A model generated the notes under the pieces. That model had not been told where the DNA came from, did no database searches, and saw only the letters and a program-made list of their open reading frames with translations. A DNA stretch of 64,000 bases, from NCBI GenBank assembly GCA_014189435.1, contig CP050294.1, positions 310,001-374,000 on the forward strand. Direction: 5' to 3'. Made by a program: the position numbers and the translations under genes. How positions within the stretch are numbered: position 1 is the first letter of the stretch; the number at the start of each line of letters is the position of its first letter. Positions 26,580 through 35,863 of this stretch are shown here, piece after piece. This DNA comes from Mesorhizobium loti (lineage in GTDB: Bacteria; Pseudomonadota; Alphaproteobacteria; Rhizobiales; Rhizobiaceae).

Positions 26580-27393
26580 GGGGCTGTCACGTTGTCTAAA
26601 GGGCGGCGAGTGTAACGCGGTGAGATGCCGTTCAGGCAGTGATGCCGGCAGCGGCTTTCCATTCGGCGATGGCTTGAAGGCGATGATTGCGGATTTGGGA
26701 GGCAGAGCAGTTTGTGCGGGCTGGAACGAAGAGATTGCGGAGGGCGGAGAAGACCGACACAAAGTGCTGCAATGAGCCAATCGACCGGAAGCCCTGCCGC
26801 ATCCGCTCCCGTTTGCGAAACGGCACATGAGAATTCTCCGCCCGGTTGTTAAGGCCTTTGTGCGAACGATGCTCGACATTCGCCATGACTTGGCGTTTCG
26901 CCGCGCCGTAGGAGCGCAGCCTGTCCGTGACCATCCGCTTCGGAGTGCTCCCCTGCTTCTTCAACAACCGGGTCAGCAAGCGCCGGGCAGCCTTGGTGTT
27001 GCGGCGGGTCTGGACGATCTCATCGAGCACGTAGCCGTCCTGGTCGACAGCGCGCCACAACCAGCGTCGCCTGCCATTGATGCTTACCGCGACCTCATCA
27101 AGAGGCCAAATGTCATCCTTCGACGGCGGCTTCCGGCGGATGCGACGGGCATAGTCGGGTCCATATCTGCGGCCCCAGCGGCGGATCGTCTCATACGAAA
27201 CCACGATCCCACGCTCCAGCAGCATCTCCTCGACATGGCCCAGGCTCAAGGGAAATCGGTAATAGAGCCAAACGGCGTGCGCAATGATCTCGGTCGGAAA
27301 GCGATGGTTGTTGTAGCGGGCGGCAGCTCGCTTCAGACATGCCCGGTGCCTATCGTCAATCCGTTAACGCTGAAACAACGTGACAGCGCCCGG
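26580..27393 (-). mobile_element. IS6-family element (about 0.81 kb)
   Basis: The left end GGGGCTGTCACGTTGT and right end GGCGCTGTCACGTTGT (on the complement) are inverted repeats. They enclose a nearly complete transposase. The left side interrupts the S46 peptidase copy and the right side interrupts an IS110 relic, so deletion or cointegrate resolution rather than simple insertion made these borders. Confidence 0.8.
26632..27340 (-). pseudogene. IS6-family transposase with a 4-base insertion near its start
   Basis: From residue ~10 onward it is intact: RFPLSLGHVEEMLLERGIVV, then DIWPLDEVAVSINGRRRWLW, RMVTDRLRSYGAAKRQVM and NRAENSHVPFRKRERMRQGF, with the DDE residues. The natural start (MSEA..., ATG 27340) is out of frame with the rest by four extra bases, compared with MSEAAARYKNHRFPTEIIAH at 31293. 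Translation could begin only at TTG 27249, which would delete the helix-turn-helix start. Probably inactive. Confidence 0.8.
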
Positions 27394-27640
27394 CGGAATC
27401 AACGACGGCGCCACCACGTCGCACCGATGGCCGAGGCGCGTGAGTTGGCGATGAACGCCATAGCCGCACGGGCCGGCCTCATAGCAAACGCCAGCGGCTT
27501 GCCGGACCGTCCGAGACGGTCGCACAGCTTGCTGATGGTATCAGCATCATTGGCAATCTCGCCGAGATAGTCCACCGCGCCGGAGCGTCTGCTCTCCGCC
27601 ACCGAGATCCGTTCCTTGTGAATATCAAACCGACAAATCT
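27394..27640 (-). pseudogene. IS110-family transposase N-terminal relic
   Basis: On the minus strand it reads CRFDIHKERISVAESRRSGA, then [20 protein letters not shown] and [11 protein letters not shown]. After frame breaks it continues to a [13 protein letters not shown] segment. This is the RNase-H-like start of a third type of IS110 transposase. It is truncated by the IS6 element at 27393. Confidence 0.75.
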
Positions 27641-28098
27641 GATATGGTCCATATGGCCCGTCTCCCATGCATGAGGCTCTGCGCCGGCCAGCCGGCTTAA
27701 CCCTCGTACCGTTGCATATCGGATGACGGGCCGCCCTCAGGCCAGCAATCATAGGGACTAGGATGCGAGCATTGCCAGACCCCCAGTAGATTCCCCAGTA
27801 GATTGAACATTGGCGCTTGTTAAAATCATGGCCGTGGGGTCGCATCGGAGCCGTCACCATTGAGGGAATGCAAGGGCATGACCAAGCCTAAAACAATAAT
27901 GACCGCGACGACCGGATAGCCATTCGGTCAAACCGGCAAGCCGGCGACCGAATTCCGCTCTATTGCAGAGATGGGTCGAACAGGTCCGAACAACTCCATG
28001 TCCGGCCGATGACGAGCACTGGAAATCCACAGAAGGCAGCTTAATCGACCCGCATGCATCGCAGGCAACAAACCATCGCCAACCAGAGGGATCAGAAA
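27641..28098. other. No gene recognised; upstream region of phasin genes
   Basis: No coding sequence was recognised. A 12-base unit CCCCAGTAGATT occurs twice in tandem near 27780-27803. The phasin promoter is expected in the last 100 bases; no clear -35/-10 was identified. Confidence 0.4.
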
Positions 28099-28554
28099 AT
28101 GTCCAAGACCGCAGACAAGCCGAGCGAAACCGTCGAATTCCGGGCCTTCGACCCTGGCAAGGCCACCGATCAGTTCCGCGTTGTCGCCGAAAAGGGGGTC
28201 GAGCAGTCAAAGGAAGTGCTTGCCAAATTCCAGTCGAGCGCTGAAGATACCCAGAAGGCGCTTCAGTCGACCTTCGAAACTGCCAAATCGGCCGGCAATG
28301 AACTGTCACTGAAGATGCTTGCCGCGCTGCGCGCCAATGCCGAAGCCGACTTTTCACATCTTGAAACTCTGGTCGGCGCGAAGTCGCTGTCCGAGGTAAT
28401 CGAGCTGCAGACGACCTTCCTACGCAAGCGCGTCGAAATGAGTGTCGCGCAAGCCAAGGACATCCAGGCGCTCACCACCAAGGCGGTCACCGACGTTTCC
28501 AAACCAGTAAAGGACGCCTTCGAGAATACGCTCAGGGATCTCAAGGTCGCCTGA
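28099..28554 (+). CDS. phaP: Phasin family protein (polyhydroxyalkanoate granule), copy 1
   Basis: 151 residues from ATG 28099 after AGAGGGATC; an in-frame upstream ATG at 28054 has no ribosome-binding site. MSKTADKPSETVEFRAFDPG leads into a long amphipathic helical phasin_2 domain (FETAKSAGNELSLKMLAALR, then FLRKRVEMSVAQAKDIQALT). Phasins coat polyhydroxybutyrate granules, which accumulate in free-living rhizobia and in some bacteroids. A second phasin follows 188 bases on; the two share a backbone (GNELSLKMLAALRANAEADF vs SNELSLKTMGALRANAEADL). Confidence 0.92.
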   Translation: MSKTADKPSETVEFRAFDPGKATDQFRVVAEKGVEQSKEVLAKFQSSAEDTQKALQSTFETAKSAGNELSLKMLAALRANAEADFSHLETLVGAKSLSEVIELQTTFLRKRVEMSVAQAKDIQALTTKAVTDVSKPVKDAFENTLRDLKVA

Positions 28555-28742
28555 TCGTTCAAGCGACCGAATACCCCGCGTGTCAGCACGGCCCGCTGAC
28601 ACGGGGACCGCAGTGACCGCACCGTTCCCATGACGGCGACGTTCCGCCTGGAATGCGATGCGACCTGCTTCGTCAGGCGGGGCGTGCAATGCAAAATGAG
28701 CATACGCACATCAGAGAGATCGTCGACCAGAAGGATAACGAA

Positions 28743-29198
28743 ATGGCCAAGACCGAAGATCAAGACATCGAAACAGTCCACTTCCCGGCATTAGACCCTG
28801 CCAAAGCCGCCGATCAGCTGCGTGTAGTCGCCGAAAAGGTGGGCGAGCTGTCGACAGGAGCTCTCGTCAAATTCGCGTCGGGTGCTGAAGACGCCCAGAA
28901 AATGCTCAAGTCCATCTTCGAAAACACAAAAGCGGTCAGTAACGAGCTGTCGTTGAAGACGATGGGTGCATTGCGGGCCAACGCCGAGGCAGACCTCTCT
29001 CATCTACAGGCGTTGGTTGGCGCGAAGTTGCCGTCGCAAGTTATCGCGCTGCAGTCGAACTTCTTGCGCAAGCGGGTCGAAATGTGTGTGGAGCAGGCCA
29101 AGGAATTCCAGGCACTCAGCACCAAGGGGGTGGCCGACGTCACCAAACCGATCAAGGACGCCTTGGAGAAGGCGCTGACCGACGTAAAGGCGGCCTGA
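28743..29198 (+). CDS. phaP: Phasin family protein, copy 2
   Basis: 151 residues from ATG 28743 (AGAAGGATAACGAA upstream). MAKTEDQDIETVHFPALDPA, then SNELSLKTMGALRANAEADL and FLRKRVEMCVEQAKEFQALS show the same phasin_2 domain and the same length as the preceding gene. The pair is a tandem duplication with clear divergence. It probably acts on the same granules; a distinct condition of expression is possible. Confidence 0.92.
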   Translation: MAKTEDQDIETVHFPALDPAKAADQLRVVAEKVGELSTGALVKFASGAEDAQKMLKSIFENTKAVSNELSLKTMGALRANAEADLSHLQALVGAKLPSQVIALQSNFLRKRVEMCVEQAKEFQALSTKGVADVTKPIKDALEKALTDVKAA

Positions 29199-29216
29199 CC
29201 GTCCCGGCTTGCCGCG

Positions 29217-29492
29217 GTGGAAAAGCACCCGCAGGTGTGGGATGCAGCCCTCCGGCACCTAACGACGGCAATTGCCACCGCAACCAACCTGCTCAATCCG
29301 GACCTGATCGTCTTTGGCGGCCACCTGGCCGAGGCCCCGGAAAGCTTCATCGACCACATCCGGGCCGGCGTCCTGCCGCCGATGCGCGATGTGCTTCGGA
29401 TCGAGCGGTCTAGCCTTGGCCCCGGCGCCGGCGCCATCGGTGCTTCCGCAGCGGCGCTCGACCAGTTCTTCTATTCGGGGATGTCGCGATGA
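29217..29492 (+). pseudogene. ROK-family sugar kinase, C-terminal fragment
   Basis: The frame is open upstream without a proper start. HPQVWDAALRHLTTAIATAT, then NLLNPDLIVFGGHLAEAPES and PGAGAIGASAAAL match the end of ROK kinases/repressors, where N-L-L-N-P-E-x-I-V-x-G-G is the conserved text. About 200 N-terminal residues are missing, replaced by the phasin gene. The last residues overlap the following permease start, as in an original transport operon. Confidence 0.7.
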
Positions 29493-30159
29493 GCGAGGCG
29501 GCGAAAGCGACGCGCGCCAGTGGCGGGCCGCAGGAGGGCCACGGCACCGACTATGCCGGCCTTGCGCTCAATCTTTGCGGGCTCGTCGCCGGCATCGCCA
29601 TCTGGTGTGCGCTGACGGCGGGAGGCGCAGTGGGCCTGCCGCCGCCGCCACAGGTCGCGGCAAGGTTTGCTGATGTCATCGCCAGCGGGCAGCTCGCCAC
29701 CGACATCCTATCCAGCCTGGCGCGGGTACTGACTGGCTTCCTGCTCGGCGTGATCCTGGCGATCCCGGTCGGCTTCGTCATGGGCTGGTACAAGGTCGCG
29801 CGTCCGCTCATCGAGCCCTACCTGCAGTCTTCCGCATGATCCCGCCGCTAGCCATCATTCCGCTGGCGATCAGCGCCCGGGACATGACGATCTTCCTGCT
29901 CGTCATCATTCCCGCCTCGACGCCGTTCATCCTGGTCGGCATGCGCATCGGGCTCGGATCGGCCTGGGCGACGCTGGTCGCGGCCGAGCTGATCGCCGCG
30001 CAGACCGGCCTCGGTTTCCGCATGCAGCAGGCACAGCTCTACTACGACCTGCCGGCCATCTTCGTCAGCCTGATCACTATCGGCATCCTCGGCCTTGCCA
30101 TGGACCGCATCCTGCAGGTGATCGAGCGCCGGCTGACCGTCTGGCAGGAGCGGGTGTGA
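29489..30159 (+). pseudogene. ABC transporter permease (SsuC/TauC type), frameshifted
   Basis: The first frame gives MSEAAKATRASGGPQEGHG with membrane segments up to [18 protein letters not shown] and an early stop. The next frame resumes [20 protein letters not shown], then [20 protein letters not shown], the EAA-loop of binding-protein-dependent permeases. One T lost in CAG-TTC-TTC-CGC near 29830 explains the break. Relatives import sulfonates, taurine or nitrate across the inner membrane. Confidence 0.85.
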
Positions 30160-30236
30160 TGCCGCCCAAGATGGTCTTCGACAACGTCACGCGCCGGTTC
30201 GACCTCAAGGACAATGCCTTCGTCGCGCTCGATTAA
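30159..30236 (+). pseudogene. ABC transporter ATPase, 25-residue remnant
   Basis: TGATG couples it to the permease. MPPKMVFDNVTRRFDLKDN, then AFVALD and a TAA, is the first strand of an SsuB/TauB-type ATPase, cut before the Walker A motif. It ends 10 bases before the copper-oxidase start, so a deletion joined two unrelated loci. Confidence 0.7.
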
Positions 30237-30245
30237 TCAGAAGGA

Positions 30246-31091
30246 ATGACGACGATGCTCTCAAGACGACAGATGCTTGGCGCTAGCGCCCTTTTGGTCG
30301 GGTCGGCCGCGTGGACCAAGACATCGGCGCAGGGGTTGCCTGACGCGCCGATCATGGAATCCCCCGACATGCAGCCGCCGCTCTTTCCAAAAGGCGGCCC
30401 CGACTACCAGCCGGTGGTGACGCTCAACGGCTGGACCCTGCCACATCGCATAAACAACGGCGTGAAGGAATTCCACCTCGTCGCCGAACCCGTCGAGCGC
30501 GAGATGGCGCCGGGCATGACCGGCTACTTATGGGGCTACAACGGGCAGTCCCCCGGTCCGACAATCGAGGCCCTGGAAGGCGACCGCGTCCGGATCTTCG
30601 TCACCAACAAGCTGCCGGAGCACACCACTATCCACTGGCACGGCATGATCCTGCCGTCGGGTATGGACGGCGTGGGTGGGCTGACGCAGCCCCAAATCCC
30701 GCCTGGGAAGACCTCCGTCTACGAGTTCGACCTGGTTAAGAGCGGGACGTTCATGTACCACCCGCATTCTGACGAGATGGTCCAGATGGCCATGGGCATG
30801 ATGGGCTTCTTCGTCATCCACCCGAAGGACCGAAGGAAAATCCGCCTGAGATGGCAGTCAGACGCGCGCCGTCTGGTGCATCGTGACGAGCCCGGCGCTT
30901 ATTACGAGGCACAGCGTTTGGCCGCTCGGGCACGGGCTTCAGGGCAAGCCGGCGAATTCGTCCATTGGGCCAAGGTGGCGGCCGAAATAGCGAGGATCTC
31001 GCCTCGTTCGCATATGGATATCGCAGTGGTCCAGGCGATCGTCGACGATGAGACGCGACGCGGAGAGGCTTCTCGCAGCCATAACGATTGA
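30246..31091 (+). pseudogene. Multicopper oxidase N-terminal part fused to an unrelated tail
   Basis: Residues 1-30 form a Tat signal (SRRQMLGASALLVGSAAW). Residues 60-195 form the first cupredoxin domain with copper ligands in TTIHWHGMILPSG and MYHPHSDEM, as in CopA/laccase-type oxidases of the periplasm. After about residue 198 (HPKDRR) the sequence switches to a soluble helical tail (AYYEAQRLAARARASGQAGE) of another gene. The remaining two cupredoxin domains and the C-terminal HCHxxxH ligands are absent, so no oxidase activity is expected. Confidence 0.8.
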
Positions 31092-31242
31092 ACTGGCGGC
31101 CGCGCCGAGATCGCTTCGGCACGGCACGGAAGCCGTCCTTTCAACCTGAGGCGCTGGACGGGACCGGATGTACCCCGCTCTTCATGGATGGCTTTCCTGG
31201 TCCTCCGCCCGACCTTTCCGATCAACCCGCATATGTGGAACG

Positions 31243-31354
31243 GGCGCTGTCACGTTGTTTCAGCGTTGACGGATTGACGATAGGCACCGGGCATGTCTGA
31301 GGCTGCCGCCCGCTACAAGAACCATCGCTTTCCGACCGAGATCATTGCTCACGA
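31243..31354 (+). pseudogene. IS6-family element 5' end
   Basis: The terminal repeat GGCGCTGTCACGTTGTTTCA is followed by ATG 31293 and MSEAAARYKNHRFPTEIIAH, an undamaged IS6 transposase start. It is cut at 31355 by an IS5 fragment. It serves as reference for the 4-base insertion in the 26.6-kb copy. Confidence 0.85.
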
Positions 31355-31526
31355 GCGTTGGTGCATGGATCCTTTGTCAACGGTTTGGCGATAGGCAGGC
31401 AGGATCGAAATCAGCTTGATGCGAGAGCCATGCCGTACAAACACAACGCAGATCGTCGTCATCACGTCGGAAAGATGACATTCAGGGTGACGAATTGGCG
31501 TGACTACGAAGCAGGTCTGCGCCGGA
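31355..31526 (+). pseudogene. IS5-family element 5' fragment (172 bp)
   Basis: Identical to the first ~170 bases of the complete IS5 copies (GCGTTGGTGCATGGATCC onward, [20 protein letters not shown]) until GCGCCGG, then unrelated sequence. It lacks the right end and catalytic residues. Confidence 0.9.
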
Positions 31527-31715
31527 GACGGCCGGTCATGCAATCGGGCTCAAACCTTGGATGCCGAAACAGTCCTGGAGTTCTGCTCATGCGTTGCTAA
31601 ATTTAACCCTTGACCCCAAGAAGCCCATGTGAGGCCAGGTACGGGGTGACGACAAGAACTGTGCGTGGCTGTACGACATTTGAGAACGTATAGCGAACAA
31701 GGCTTGTCGCAGGCA
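31527..31715. other. Short spacer, nothing recognised
   Basis: It lies downstream of the leftward SWIM gene. No coding sequence and no clear hairpin terminator was seen. Confidence 0.4.
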
Positions 31716-32831
31716 TTACCGAGGCCTCCCGCGCCTTTCGTCTCGAGATGCCTCTGCGAGTTTTTTGCGCACTGAGAGCCGAACTGGTCGCCCGCCGGTG
31801 TGTGCTGCCGCTTCGCGCAGTTTGGCGCGAGGTGTCAACTTATGGGTATCGCCGGTGGCTTGCTCTGCCTCACCCCGATCTATCACAGGTGGTTTGACGA
31901 TCTGGGGAATGCCAAGAGGCTGCTTCGATCCGACCCCCTCATGCGGCGTGGTCGGCAGAGGGTCACGCTTATGCTTGTCCGGCTTGGCTGCGAGTCGTGG
32001 CGACTTGATTTCGGCCCCTGTGTCTCGAACCTTTTGCGTCGTGTCAGATTTCCTGGCTCGCCGCTGCTCAGTGTTGGCCTTTGGCATCGCGCTCCGACCC
32101 TGTGCGATGGCTGTCGAAGGGCCTGGTACATCCAGTTCAATACCGAACAGGGCGGCCATATCGTCGTCGGCGAGGACACGCTCGTTTGTTGTTGCCTCGG
32201 TCATTGACGGATCGACGCCGATGGCGATGAGTTCATTGCGATCGACGCCTCGCAGTGTGAAAAGTGCATCCGGATTGGCATCGAACCTTGCCCCGATGCC
32301 ATAAGCCACGGCCGCGACATGCTTGCACATCTCGGCCCAATCTGGGCAAGTGCAAGCCAATTTGATTTCCTGGGGGCCAGGGAACAGGCCATCGCCCTCC
32401 CGGCAAACGCGTTCCATCACCTTTTTCGCCAATTTGCCTTGCAACAGTTCGACGATCGAGCCAATCGAGCCGGTGCAATCGGCGCAAATCGCACTCCAGC
32501 GCGGCGGGGTGGCCGGGGCAATGTCAATGCGCACCTTGTAAATCTGCGAACCGCTGACCAGAGCCTCAACGCTGCCCTCGGCGATGGAAAGATCCACGAC
32601 CGAACCGTTCCTGACATAGGTGCGCCCGCGGGGCAAACGATTGGAAAAATCGGAATAGCGCTCAAGGTTGTCGCACCAAGCTTTGCCCCAGAAACTTGCC
32701 GCAATGCGCCGACCCTCGATGACAACGGGCGAAACCGTCTGCCCTTTTTTCAACAGGAGCTTGACCTGCTTTGCCGCATCGGCACGCCGTTGTGCGACCG
32801 AAACGTAAGGCTTGTAACCCCAATAGCTCAT
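31716..32831 (-). CDS. SWIM zinc-finger protein
   Basis: 371 residues. A SWIM motif, C-x-C-x(n)-C-x-H, lies at about residues 160-171 (CTCPDWAEMCKHVAAV), after a conserved SxFWGKAWCDNLERYSDFSN segment typical of bacterial SWIM proteins paired with SNF2 helicases. The last ~150 residues are basic and low-complexity, suggesting nucleic-acid contact. Its start overlaps the helicase stop by four bases (ATGA), so they form one operon. The exact process is unknown; a DNA repair, chromatin-like or defence role is plausible for such pairs. Confidence 0.85.
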   Translation of the reverse strand: MSYWGYKPYVSVAQRRADAAKQVKLLLKKGQTVSPVVIEGRRIAASFWGKAWCDNLERYSDFSNRLPRGRTYVRNGSVVDLSIAEGSVEALVSGSQIYKVRIDIAPATPPRWSAICADCTGSIGSIVELLQGKLAKKVMERVCREGDGLFPGPQEIKLACTCPDWAEMCKHVAAVAYGIGARFDANPDALFTLRGVDRNELIAIGVDPSMTEATTNERVLADDDMAALFGIELDVPGPSTAIAQGRSAMPKANTEQRRARKSDTTQKVRDTGAEIKSPRLAAKPDKHKRDPLPTTPHEGVGSKQPLGIPQIVKPPVIDRGEAEQATGDTHKLTPRAKLREAAAHTGGRPVRLSVRKKLAEASRDERRGRPR

Positions 32832-35635
32832 ACTGGCTCCATCATCGCGCTGGAGAGATCAAGCCGAACAAGATTAAGCAGTTCACGGTTCCCCATTTTG
32901 GTGAGGTTGACCTCACCACCACCGCCCAGCAACTGCGTGGCCATATGCTGCTTCGCTTCGATCATCTCATCGATCCGCTCTTCTATGGTGCCACGGCAGA
33001 CGAACTTATGCACCAGTACGTTGCGCTTCTGCCCAATCCGAAAAGCGCGATCAGTTGCCTGATTCTCGACCGCAGGATTCCACCAACGATCAAAGTGTAC
33101 AACATGCGAGGCCGCTGTCAGCGTCAAACCCGATCCGCCAGCCTTGAGCGACAGGACGAAAAACGGAATATGCTCGTCCTCCTGAAACCGGGCCACCAGA
33201 TCCTTGCGCTTGGCCACCGCCGTCGCACCACTGAGCGCCAGGCCCGGTCGGCCAAACACCCCGGTCAACAGCATGGACAACGGCTCGATAATCTCGGTAA
33301 ACTGGGTGAACACCAGCATCTTTTCCTGACGGCTCGCAACGGTCGTCGCGATGTCAGCAAGCCGCTCGAATTTACCGCTGTCGCCATGTGCCCAATCTGA
33401 GCCCCCTCCATGGGCAGTATGGTTGCAGATTTGCTTGAGCCGCATCAGCGTCGAAAGAACCAGACCGCGCCTGCTCATATCGTCGCCGGATTCCTCAAGC
33501 AGGCGCTCGAAATTGTCGACCGTGTTCTGATAGAGCGCCGCCTGTTTCCGGCTGAGCGAGCACCAGGCTTTCACCTCGGTCTTATCGGGGAGATCAGCGA
33601 TGACGCGGCGGTCGGTTTTCATCCGCCGCAAGATATAGGGCGCGACGAGCCTGCGTAGGGGGGCGTAGTTCGGTGGCTGCTGCGCCGCGAGTTGCTTGGC
33701 AAAGCCGCGAAAGGCACGCGCGGTCCCCAGCAAGCCAGGGTTGAGAAAGTCAAAAATCGACCACAGATCGCCCAGAGTGTTTTCAACCGGTGTGCCGGTG
33801 AGCGCAATTCGTCCCTCCGCGCGCAGGGCCTTGACGGCGCGCGTCTGCTTGGTTGCGACGTTCTTGATCGCCTGCGCCTCGTCGATAACCACCAGATGCC
33901 AATGCGTCTGCGCCAGCCAGCCCTGTCGCAACAACGAGGCATAGGAGGTAACCACCAGATCAGATTGGCTGAGAAACGTGTCCGGTGCCGACAGTTCATC
34001 GCGCGACACGAATGCGGGATGCGCGATGAACACCCGCAACGAGGGTGCAAAGCGATCGGCTTCTGCGGCCCAGTTGGCCAGCAGCGAGGCCGGGGCCACG
34101 ATCAGGATCGGGGGCAAGCCAGGCGCGTTTGCGCGCATCGCCAGCGCGAGCGCCAGCACCTGCACTGTCTTCCCCAAGCCCATATCATCGGCAAGACAGG
34201 CGCCGAGCCCGAGGCGCGTGAGAAACGACAGCCACTGCACGCCCACTTGCTGGTATGGACGCAGGTTCGCCCGCAACGCATCGCCCGGCAAGGCGTTGTC
34301 CAGCGTTTCCGGGTTTCGGCAAGCGGCAAGCGCCTCTGCGAACCACGGCCCTGCCCGCACCTGCCCCCATTGCGCAGCGAACGCGGCAGCATCGTCGCGT
34401 TCGTCGCCAATCCCGGCGCCGGCAAGCAGTCGCATCGCCTGTCCGAACGATATGCCTTCCTCGTTGGCGAGCCGTTCGATTTCCCCGTAGCGATCCAGGG
34501 CGGCCGCCAACCGGTCGCGATCGAGTTCGATCCATTTGCCGCGCAACAGCGCCAGTCCGTCCGCTGCTGACAGAAGCTGTTCGATTTCCGCAGCGCTCAA
34601 CGCCTCGCCATCGAGCACGACCTCGATCGAGAAATCCATCAGTTGCTCGGTCCCCACTCTTGAAGGCTCGCTGGCGCCGACAACTGCCTCGACCATCGGG
34701 CGGGCAGGGCGCTGGTTCGGCCACGATGCCGGCATCCGCACGATGATCCCCGCTTGCTCCAGCGCGGTCAAATCCGACAGCATCTGCATCGCCTCGCCAG
34801 GCGTCCAGCGCAGGGGATGGAAGATCTCGCCCGAATCGACGATGGCCTTGAGCCACCCGCAGCGTTCGCTTGCCCGACTGACCGGTTCCAGCAGCTTCAG
34901 CAGTTGGCCTTTGGCGCCAGTTCCGGCAAATTCGCGCAGCGCGCCGCCAAGGGGTGCGTGGCGCAATGCGTTTTGCGCACCGAGGCCCGGCACATACGTT
35001 GCGAGAAACGCAAACGGCCGCTCGGCATCCTTGCGGTTTTCGGCGAGATTGAAATGCACGCGTCCAACATGCCGCCAGCGACTGTCGTGACGCTCGAGAT
35101 AGGCCGAGAGGTCAAGCCCGCTGGCTGCCAGATCGGCTTCAAGGGCAGCCCTGAGCGATGCCCATAGGTCAGCAAGCACTGTGGCATCAAGATATTCGCC
35201 ACCACGCATCGGTGGCGCTTCATCGACAAGGCCGTTGAGGTCGTCGGTGCCAGGGCAAACCACTCCACCAGTTTCCGCATGGCAGCGCGCCGCGATGAAG
35301 CGGCAGGCAAAGTTTTGCCAGAACGCGAAGTCAGGTGACAAAGGCGTATCGGTGACAAGGCCCAACGTGAGAAGCCCGAAGCCCGCCCCGTGATGAAAGG
35401 CATCCTTGATGTGCGCCGCGACAGTAGCGTCGAGAACGAATCCCTCGTCTGCTTCTTCCAAACGCAACGCGCCATGCGGAGAGAGCGCCGAGACAAGACC
35501 CGTTTGCGCTGGATCGGTGGGCTCATTTGCCCCGGTTTCTTCTCCCCGTTGAATGCCATGGCCATATTCGCTCGTGTGCACCCCCTGCGAAAAGGCTGGC
35601 CTTGGTCCGGCTTGAATTTTGGGCGTTCTGCTCAC
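32828..35635 (-). CDS. SNF2/Rad54-like DNA helicase
   Basis: About 935 residues from GTG 35635, which overlaps the stop of the Tn3 fragment; the longer ATG frame to 35713 would read through that fragment. The first ~450 residues are a bacterial SNF2-associated region. The motor follows: ADDMGLGKTVQVLALALAM (I), VVIDEAQAIKN (II), ALTGTPVENTLGDLW (III), VLSTLMRLKQICNHT, SLKAGGSGLTLTAASHVVHF (V) and ATDRAFRIGQKRNV (VI). It would be an ATP-driven translocase on double-stranded DNA. It is coupled to the SWIM protein and sits right behind a transposon end, so it is probably transposon cargo. Confidence 0.93.
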   Translation of the reverse strand: MSRTPKIQAGPRPAFSQGVHTSEYGHGIQRGEETGANEPTDPAQTGLVSALSPHGALRLEEADEGFVLDATVAAHIKDAFHHGAGFGLLTLGLVTDTPLSPDFAFWQNFACRFIAARCHAETGGVVCPGTDDLNGLVDEAPPMRGGEYLDATVLADLWASLRAALEADLAASGLDLSAYLERHDSRWRHVGRVHFNLAENRKDAERPFAFLATYVPGLGAQNALRHAPLGGALREFAGTGAKGQLLKLLEPVSRASERCGWLKAIVDSGEIFHPLRWTPGEAMQMLSDLTALEQAGIIVRMPASWPNQRPARPMVEAVVGASEPSRVGTEQLMDFSIEVVLDGEALSAAEIEQLLSAADGLALLRGKWIELDRDRLAAALDRYGEIERLANEEGISFGQAMRLLAGAGIGDERDDAAAFAAQWGQVRAGPWFAEALAACRNPETLDNALPGDALRANLRPYQQVGVQWLSFLTRLGLGACLADDMGLGKTVQVLALALAMRANAPGLPPILIVAPASLLANWAAEADRFAPSLRVFIAHPAFVSRDELSAPDTFLSQSDLVVTSYASLLRQGWLAQTHWHLVVIDEAQAIKNVATKQTRAVKALRAEGRIALTGTPVENTLGDLWSIFDFLNPGLLGTARAFRGFAKQLAAQQPPNYAPLRRLVAPYILRRMKTDRRVIADLPDKTEVKAWCSLSRKQAALYQNTVDNFERLLEESGDDMSRRGLVLSTLMRLKQICNHTAHGGGSDWAHGDSGKFERLADIATTVASRQEKMLVFTQFTEIIEPLSMLLTGVFGRPGLALSGATAVAKRKDLVARFQEDEHIPFFVLSLKAGGSGLTLTAASHVVHFDRWWNPAVENQATDRAFRIGQKRNVLVHKFVCRGTIEERIDEMIEAKQHMATQLLGGGGEVNLTKMGNRELLNLVRLDLSSAMMEPV

Positions 35636-35863
35636 GCCGCCTCCACGATTTTCTCTTTGGTGGCATGACGGAGCGGACGGAATGTGCCCTCGGGGCGGCC
35701 TTCCCCATTCCAATCATAGATGCCGGTAAGGTTGATGTGCTCCCATATCTGCGGGGAGATGTGGCGGATGATTTCATCCGGCAGATCGTGCCCTTCTGCC
35801 CGCAGGCTTTCAACGACTTGCGAGAGGTAGACCGTGTTCCACAAGATGATAGCGCTGACCACG
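35632..35863 (-). pseudogene. Tn3-family transposase C-terminal fragment
   Basis: On the minus strand it reads NAVVSAIILWNTVYLSQVVE, then ISPQIWEHINLTGIYDWNGE and RPEGTFRPLRHATKE, with a stop overlapping the helicase start. It matches the tnpA ending 'A.I.LWNTVYL....l..LSPL.WEHInltG.Y.W'. An IS5 end (35864) replaces the rest. This tnpA differs from the tails at 8.1 kb and 60 kb. Confidence 0.8.

Noticed and set aside
27780..27803. Short tandem repeat as the start of a CRISPR array or iteron set
   Set aside because: Only two 12-base units with no spacers; no cas or rep gene nearby.
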